Positions 13,339-18,525 of a DNA stretch of 18,525 nucleotides are shown piece after piece (positions within the stretch are counted from its first letter, which is position 1; each line of letters opens with the position of its first letter). The position numbers and the translations under genes were made by a program. Source of the DNA: CAYSCZ01 sp051155775 (GTDB lineage: Bacteria; Bacteroidota; Bacteroidia; Cytophagales; Cyclobacteriaceae); the NCBI GenBank assembly GCA_051155775.1, contig DAXETV010000047.1:1-18525 (forward strand). The letters run 5' to 3'. The notes under the pieces were generated by a model. That model was given only the letters and a program-made list of their open reading frames with translations, did not search any database and had not been told where the DNA came from.

Positions 13339-16300
13339 ATGAAATCTAATTTACTTATATTTAGATTACTGATGTATTCGAGTTGTACTTTAGTAATTCA
13401 GATCCTTTTTTGCAGTTTCTTACTTGCAGCAGGAACAGGATCAGCACAAGGTTTGATAAAAAGTGTCAAGGATGTAAAAATCAGTGCCACATTTGATAAT
13501 CAAAACATATTAGCCGTATTCGAAGAAATTCAAGATAAAACTGATTTTCAGTTTGTCTACGATTCCGATGACCTGGGAAAAGGGATTATTATAACAGCAA
13601 GTTATAGCAACAAATCCGTTTATGACATTCTGCTGGATATCTCAAGATCAACAAACCTTAGTTTTAAGCAGGTTAACCGTAATGTAAATGTTCGATGGAA
13701 GGAAAAAACCCAAAAAAAAGACCTGGAAATTGAGATTGATCAGGAAATCATCGTGAAAGGTAAAGTTAGGGACGAAAATGGTGAGGGAATGATTGGCGTA
13801 ACAGTGCAGGTTCGTGGTACACTAATTGGTACAGTTACTGATATCGATGGAAATTACAGGGTCAATGTTCCGGATGAAAATGCTGTTTTGGTCTACTCTT
13901 TTGTAGGATATAAACCCTCTGAAATTAGGGTTGGGAATCAATCGGTCATAAACGTTGACCTGGAACTTGATGTACAAGCGCTGGAAGAAGTAGTGGTAAT
14001 AGGCTATGGCACTCAAACAAAAAGAAATTTGTCAAGTTCGGTTACCTCTGTTGATGTAGAAAAAATTAATCCTGCAACCATGAATTCTTTTGAAGGTGGA
14101 TTGCAGGGAATCGCGGCGGGTGTACAGGTTACCACCAGTAGTGCATTGGGCGGTTCTGCAATTCGTGTAAGGATACGAGGCACTTCATCCGCCAGTGCTA
14201 ATAGCGAACCGCTATACGTGATAGATGGGATACCGGTTGAAAGTGGGGAGATCAGCACATCCCAACCCGGCGCAGGTATTTCTGAATGGAACCTGCAGCA
14301 GGCAGCAAATACCAACGTGCTGGCAAGTCTAAATCCGGCTGATATTGAATCCATTGAAATTCTGAAAGACGCAGCAGCTGCCGCAATATATGGGTCGCGT
14401 GGGGCAAATGGTGTAGTTTTAATCACAACAAAAAATGGAAAATCCGGGGATACAAAAATTTCTGTGGATGCTTCTTTTGGTCTTTCAACCGCTACTAATA
14501 AGATCGGTTTACTAAACTCAGAAGAATATATTGCATTAGCGAAAAAAGCATGGTTTAATTCAGGTAACGAAATTGAAGATTTCTGGTCAGAAAGTGGTGT
14601 CTTGGTTGACGGACTAACACAGGAGGAAGCCGAAAATACTGATACCGATTGGGTGGATGAAACATTACAAATTGGAAAGGTACAGAATTATAATATTTCG
14701 ATTTCCGGAGGTAACGAAAAAACTACTTTTTTCATCAGTGCCAATATAAAAGACCAATCGACAATACTAAGAGGAAACAAATATCAAAGATTTGGTACCA
14801 GGTTAAACATTGACCATCAATTATCAGATCGGTTTAAAGTGGGTGGTAAGATGATGTTAACGCATGTGGATGATGAACAGGTACCCACAGCATGGGCAGG
14901 AGGAGTAAGTAATGTATCAGAAATGTTGCCCATCTGGCCGGTTAGAAAAGCTGATGGATCTTATTTTAACCTCACTGATGAACACCCGGTCGCCGGAGTA
15001 GACCTTCGTGAAATCAACCTCTCCAGCAATCAAATATTTGGTAACTGGTTTTTTGAGGCAGATATCATTGAAGGATTAAGTTTTAGAACGGAACTGGGAA
15101 CAAATCTTTTATTTAATAATGATTTTCATTTCAGGGATGGCAGGATAACAGACCACGGAAGAACGGTTTCTTCCACGGTATCAGGTCAAAACGTGTCATG
15201 GAATTTAAAAAATATACTGAATTACAAAAGGACTTTTGGTGATCATAACTTTGATTTTCTCGCAGCCACAGACATGCAGTCTTTTAAATCCACAACAAAT
15301 TTTGTTTTTGGTGATACTTTTATAAACACTTCCCTTACACGTCCCCAGGATGCAGCCATCATAAATGCCAGTGTATCCGATACTGAATATGCTTTCCTGT
15401 CATTTATTAGCAGGGTCAATTATAATTTCAATGAGAAATATATATTGTCAACTAGTATCAGGGCAGATGGTAGTTCCAGATTTGGCTCAGATAACAGATG
15501 GGGTTATTTCCCTGCAATTTCCGGGGGTTGGATTATCAGTGATGAAAACCTGTTTTCTCCCCTCAAGAATGTGGTTAACTTCCTGAAACTTAGAGCTAGC
15601 TATGGATTGGTAGGAAACGCTGAGATTGGTGATTTCTCACATATTACTACTTTCAACACCACTAACTATGACGGCAACACAGGCGTTGTTATTGGCAATA
15701 TCGGAGATGATAATCTTGGCTGGGAAACCACAGCTCAACTGAATTTAGGTCTTACCTGGGAAATATTTGATGGAAGAATAAGTGGTGAGTTTGACTATTA
15801 CGAAAAAACAACGACGGATCTCTTGTTGCCTTTCCCAGTTTCTCAGATGACTGGTGTTAGCACCATCACCAGGAATGTGGGAGAATTAAGTAATAAAGGA
15901 TTTGATGTGATGTTGAATACACTTAATTATGCTGATAATGATTTCAGTTGGGAAACAAACTTTACACTTAACTACAATAAAAATGAAGTCGTATCATTGG
16001 GTGATGAACAGATAGAGGAGGGCTTATCAACAACCTCTGGACTATCCTCTACATCCATATTCCCGGGACATCCGGTAGGTGTACTCGAGGGCGTAATATG
16101 GGAAGGTGTTGACCCGGCTACCGGCGAAGATACTTACCTGGATTCAGAAGGTAATACTTTATCAATATCTCAAATTATAGCTGAGTATAATAGTTTCGAT
16201 AATTTTGTGAATGAGCATAGGGAACCCATTGGTAATCCGTGGCCAAAATTTACTGGTGGCCTGGATAATAGATTTACTTATAAAAATTTCTATGCTAATT

Positions 16301-16752
16301 TCTTGTGGACATTTGCCACAGGTCAGGAATTACTGGATGGTTCTTTAAAACCTTTAAGAGCCCCTTTTGGTGGCGATAAAAAAAATCCTGATCGTGCGAT
16401 TCTGAATGCCTGGGATTCCCCGGGAGATATTGCATCTGTCTCTCAATTGACCACTGATAATGTGTTATGGCCTAATACCACGGAATTTCTTTTCAGGACA
16501 GATTTCTTGCGGTTGAGAAATGTTACCGTTGGTTATCGCTTCAACTTCAATGATTCTTTTATCAACACATTAAATGTATATACAACACTTACCAATGCGT
16601 TGACCTTTACTAAGGCGCCGGATTCATTTTGGGACCCTGAATTTACAGGGGTGGTGCAAAGCCGATCAGCCAATAACATTGGTGCCGGTACCACATTTAA
16701 GCAGACCCCTCAAGCCAAGACAATTCTTTTTGGCGTAACAGTAGATTTCTAA
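13339..16752 (+). CDS. SusC/RagA-family TonB-linked outer-membrane receptor with STN signalling domain
   Basis: A 1137-residue outer-membrane transporter. It has a signal peptide (about 1-37, ending GSAQ), an STN domain (about 46-120: NILAVFEEIQDKTDF, NKSVYDILLDIS), a CarboxypepD_reg-like domain (about 138-212: VKGKVRDENGEGMIGVTV, FVGYKPSEIRV), the SusC hallmark EEVVVIGYGTQ (216-226), the plug (about 228-370: SEPLYVIDGIPV, IESIEILKDAAAAAIYGSRG) and a 22-strand-type beta-barrel ending in the aromatic residue of VTVDF. It works with SusD as a lidded importer for oligosaccharides, peptides or other oligomers, powered by TonB-ExbBD. The STN domain is found only in receptors that also signal, matching the fecR gene 35 bp upstream. 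SusD follows after 14 bp. The substrate cannot be told, since no degradative enzyme adjoins the pair. Confidence 0.96.
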   Translation: MKSNLLIFRLLMYSSCTLVIQILFCSFLLAAGTGSAQGLIKSVKDVKISATFDNQNILAVFEEIQDKTDFQFVYDSDDLGKGIIITASYSNKSVYDILLDISRSTNLSFKQVNRNVNVRWKEKTQKKDLEIEIDQEIIVKGKVRDENGEGMIGVTVQVRGTLIGTVTDIDGNYRVNVPDENAVLVYSFVGYKPSEIRVGNQSVINVDLELDVQALEEVVVIGYGTQTKRNLSSSVTSVDVEKINPATMNSFEGGLQGIAAGVQVTTSSALGGSAIRVRIRGTSSASANSEPLYVIDGIPVESGEISTSQPGAGISEWNLQQAANTNVLASLNPADIESIEILKDAAAAAIYGSRGANGVVLITTKNGKSGDTKISVDASFGLSTATNKIGLLNSEEYIALAKKAWFNSGNEIEDFWSESGVLVDGLTQEEAENTDTDWVDETLQIGKVQNYNISISGGNEKTTFFISANIKDQSTILRGNKYQRFGTRLNIDHQLSDRFKVGGKMMLTHVDDEQVPTAWAGGVSNVSEMLPIWPVRKADGSYFNLTDEHPVAGVDLREINLSSNQIFGNWFFEADIIEGLSFRTELGTNLLFNNDFHFRDGRITDHGRTVSSTVSGQNVSWNLKNILNYKRTFGDHNFDFLAATDMQSFKSTTNFVFGDTFINTSLTRPQDAAIINASVSDTEYAFLSFISRVNYNFNEKYILSTSIRADGSSRFGSDNRWGYFPAISGGWIISDENLFSPLKNVVNFLKLRASYGLVGNAEIGDFSHITTFNTTNYDGNTGVVIGNIGDDNLGWETTAQLNLGLTWEIFDGRISGEFDYYEKTTTDLLLPFPVSQMTGVSTITRNVGELSNKGFDVMLNTLNYADNDFSWETNFTLNYNKNEVVSLGDEQIEEGLSTTSGLSSTSIFPGHPVGVLEGVIWEGVDPATGEDTYLDSEGNTLSISQIIAEYNSFDNFVNEHREPIGNPWPKFTGGLDNRFTYKNFYANFLWTFATGQELLDGSLKPLRAPFGGDKKNPDRAILNAWDSPGDIASVSQLTTDNVLWPNTTEFLFRTDFLRLRNVTVGYRFNFNDSFINTLNVYTTLTNALTFTKAPDSFWDPEFTGVVQSRSANNIGAGTTFKQTPQAKTILFGVTVDF

Positions 16753-16755
16753 AAG

Positions 16756-16763
16756 AAGGAGGA
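16756..16763 (+). promoter_or_regulatory. Strong Shine-Dalgarno site for susD
   Basis: AAGGAGGA lies 3 nt before the susD ATG, in the 14-bp gap after the susC stop. It is much stronger than the sites before the other genes here, most of which show no recognisable Shine-Dalgarno sequence, and it fixes the susD start. Confidence 0.75.
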
Positions 16764-16766
16764 ATA

Positions 16767-18116
16767 ATGAAAAAAATAATATTCAATACAATAATCATCT
16801 TGATGCTTTCATCCTGTGGCGATGACTTTCTTGACAAAGAACCGGTAATTGGCCTTACTGAAGATAAGCTGACAGATATTCAGTCCATGGAAGCCCTGGT
16901 TTTTGGGGCTTATGCTACCATACGTCAGTTTGTTCACCAGCCTGCACTCTACGGCGCTGGAATGATGCGAGATATTTTAAATAGAAACAGGGAGGAATAT
17001 GATCCCTTTTTTGACCATCAGATCTCCCAGAATATGACTGGCTGGATGTATTCCTCTGGCTATAGTGCGCTACAGTCTTTGAATACCGTGGCTGTAAGCG
17101 ATATGAGTACCATGAATGCTAAAGATGATCAACGTGATGCCATCATGGGGGATGTCCATTTTCTTCGTGCTTTGATTTACTTTGAACTTAATAATCAATG
17201 GACACTTCCATCTACAGGTTATTCCGTACCATTGGTTTTGGAGCCCCTCTCTCAGGAAGATAGATTGGAAACAGCCACTTCCCAGGCTGTAAAAGATCAG
17301 GTAGAGTCGGACATAGAAGCAGCAAGAAGACATTTTGAAAATGTATCAGGTATTTCGAATTATATGGCCGCTACAGCTTTGGCTGCCAGAATATACTTTT
17401 ATCATGAGAAATATAATCTTGCCTATGAATGTGCCAATGAAGTTATTATCAACGGAAATTTTGTAATCGAACCTGATGTGGCGACGGCCTTTGAACCACA
17501 GGGAGGTTCAAAGGAGAATATTTTTACTTTTAAGTTTAATAGTGTTGACGGGCCAGGAACCTCTCCCAGTTCCAGGATATGGGAAGCTTATCAGGCTTCT
17601 GCCATTAACGGATTTTATAGCATGAACCCCGTTGGAACTGCAGCTGATTTAATTATGGATGCTGATGATGCGCGATTCAATACATTCTATACGGTTACCA
17701 GTGAATTCATCTTTGTAGATGGTAAGTATTCCACCGAGCAAATGGATTACCGATATATCAGATTACCGGAAATGTACCTAACCCGTGCTGAATCAAATAT
17801 CATAAGGAATAATAATGTTACCCAGCAGGATGTGGATGACATCAACACTATAAAAGAAAGGGCAGACCCTTCCTCGGTATTAACTTTTATACCACCTTTT
17901 TCAGAGATGCTGAGCATCATTTTTGAGGAACGAACTAAAGAATTAGCGTTCGAATTGGGAGATCATTATTTAAATACCCGACGGCTTCAAAAGCCCATAA
18001 TTGAAACAGATCAGGAAGGTGGAGGAATAAAATCCTATGATGAATACAAAGGACTTTTGGTATTTCCTTTCCCTCAGATCGAGGTCGATATCCATGATTT
18101 AACCAGAGAACGATGA
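16767..18116 (+). CDS. SusD/RagB-family outer-membrane substrate-binding lipoprotein
   Basis: A 449-residue surface lipoprotein that forms the substrate-binding lid over the SusC barrel. It has a lipoprotein signal with lipobox LSSC (Cys17), followed by GDDFLDKEP, the classic SusD mature start and an acidic export signal. The helical N-terminal half includes RDAIMGDVHFLRALIYFEL (124-142), the family's alanine/leucine-rich TPR-like helices. The C-terminal half carries YIRLPEMYLTRAE, EERTKELAFELGDHYLNTRR and the terminal FPFPQIEVD motif. At 449 residues it is shorter than most SusD proteins (about 500-600), suggesting a compact binding face and perhaps a small ligand. It is translationally close to susC (14 bp, strong ribosome site) and followed after 28 bp by another lipoprotein gene. 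Confidence 0.95.
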   Translation: MKKIIFNTIIILMLSSCGDDFLDKEPVIGLTEDKLTDIQSMEALVFGAYATIRQFVHQPALYGAGMMRDILNRNREEYDPFFDHQISQNMTGWMYSSGYSALQSLNTVAVSDMSTMNAKDDQRDAIMGDVHFLRALIYFELNNQWTLPSTGYSVPLVLEPLSQEDRLETATSQAVKDQVESDIEAARRHFENVSGISNYMAATALAARIYFYHEKYNLAYECANEVIINGNFVIEPDVATAFEPQGGSKENIFTFKFNSVDGPGTSPSSRIWEAYQASAINGFYSMNPVGTAADLIMDADDARFNTFYTVTSEFIFVDGKYSTEQMDYRYIRLPEMYLTRAESNIIRNNNVTQQDVDDINTIKERADPSSVLTFIPPFSEMLSIIFEERTKELAFELGDHYLNTRRLQKPIIETDQEGGGIKSYDEYKGLLVFPFPQIEVDIHDLTRER

Positions 18117-18144
18117 TTTATTCTATTGAAAAGATACAAACGAC

Positions 18145-18525
18145 ATGAAAAAATTAAGCATATTATTCATCGCATTTTTAGGGTTGGCCTGTGATGACGA
18201 CACCATTAATGAGACCCTTCTTGAGGAGACGCCAATTCGGGTGGAAGGAACCTGGGCTATCGAAAAAGTATATCAAAATGAAGTAGATATTACTGATAGA
18301 ATGAATTTCAGCACTTTTAGCATTACATTGGATTATAATGGTGAATTGCCATCATCTTATAACATTACATCTGATGATCAGGTGCCATTTATCACCGGAA
18401 ACGCCCGTGGTAGCTGGGCATTCAATAATGTAGTCTTCCCTACACGCATGCATTTCATAAATGAAGATACGCTAACCAGCGAATTTGCAGAGCCTTTATT
18501 TCCAGAGGATAATACAAAAATCATG
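18145..18525 (+). CDS. Small lipoprotein after susD, lipocalin-like/DUF5004-type (3' truncated by window edge)
   Basis: An open frame of 127 codons from ATG at 18145 that runs off the right edge without a stop. It begins with a lipoprotein signal (MKKLSILFIAFLGLAC, Cys16) followed by DDD, an acidic export-type start. The mature part has GTWAIEKV, EVDIT, FSITLDYNG and GSWAF in the same order as the small lipoprotein gene at 9841-10293 (W, VDIT, SIT, GSFVF), so the two look homologous. It starts 28 bp after the susD stop and is almost certainly in the same operon, in the slot where SusE/F-like or other accessory surface proteins usually sit. The DUF5004-type label is tentative, and function is unknown. 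Confidence 0.82.
   Translation, partial: MKKLSILFIAFLGLACDDDTINETLLEETPIRVEGTWAIEKVYQNEVDITDRMNFSTFSITLDYNGELPSSYNITSDDQVPFITGNARGSWAFNNVVFPTRMHFINEDTLTSEFAEPLFPEDNTKIM

Noticed and set aside
13328..13342. Four-codon leader ORF (MKYL) whose stop overlaps the susC start codon
   Set aside because: So short an ORF is expected by chance in AT-rich DNA, and there is no ribosome site or attenuator structure to support it.
76..18116. Treating GH13 and SusCD as one starch utilisation locus
   Set aside because: They are about 10 kb apart on opposite strands, separated by a transporter, an acetyltransferase, a terminator and other genes, so the sequence does not support a shared substrate.

Overview
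The window reads as chromosomal DNA of a member of the Bacteroidota, most likely a free-living Cytophagales-type bacterium. The support is a SusC/SusD outer-membrane pair, a FecI-like sigma factor and FecR anti-sigma factor of the kind expanded in this phylum, a surface protein with a type IX secretion (T9SS) C-terminal sorting domain, lipoproteins with acidic residues right after the lipobox cysteine, AT-rich intergenic DNA and mostly weak Shine-Dalgarno sites. The genus cannot be fixed from sequence alone.

Layout. Everything from 76 to 12136 lies on the minus strand and everything from 12263 to the right edge on the plus strand, diverging at 12137-12262. Left block, in order of transcription from the centre: lgt (lipoprotein diacylglyceryl transferase), an ECF sigma factor, a small Asp-rich lipoprotein, an 840-residue FG-GAP/VCBS repeat protein with an Ig-like domain and T9SS tail (followed by a clear intrinsic terminator), a tandem GNAT acetyltransferase, a P-IIB-type Ca2+ ATPase, and a two-gene unit of serine beta-lactamase-like hydrolase lipoprotein plus periplasmic GH13 amylase. 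Right block: fecR, a SusC/RagA receptor with an N-terminal STN signalling domain, SusD, and a small lipoprotein cut by the window edge.

How the genes fit together. Sigma factor, FecR, STN-bearing SusC and SusD look like one cell-surface signalling and uptake system: substrate binding at SusCD would be passed through STN to the periplasmic part of FecR, which releases the sigma factor. The layout is unusual in that the sigma gene points away from fecR and is separated from it by lgt. The two genes nevertheless share an identical 12-bp element, GGTAATTTTTAA, 57-59 bp before their start codons and pointing toward each gene, which is a good candidate for the element through which the sigma factor controls itself and the fecR-susCD operon.

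The small lipoprotein before the FG-GAP gene and the truncated lipoprotein after susD resemble each other, suggesting that the leftward lipoprotein/FG-GAP pair and the rightward SusCD operon are two arms of one surface system. No carbohydrate-active enzyme adjoins susCD; the GH13 gene is about 10 kb away behind several unrelated genes, so the SusCD substrate cannot be named. No RNA genes, CRISPR arrays, insertion sequences or phage genes were seen, and no gap between genes exceeds 300 bases.
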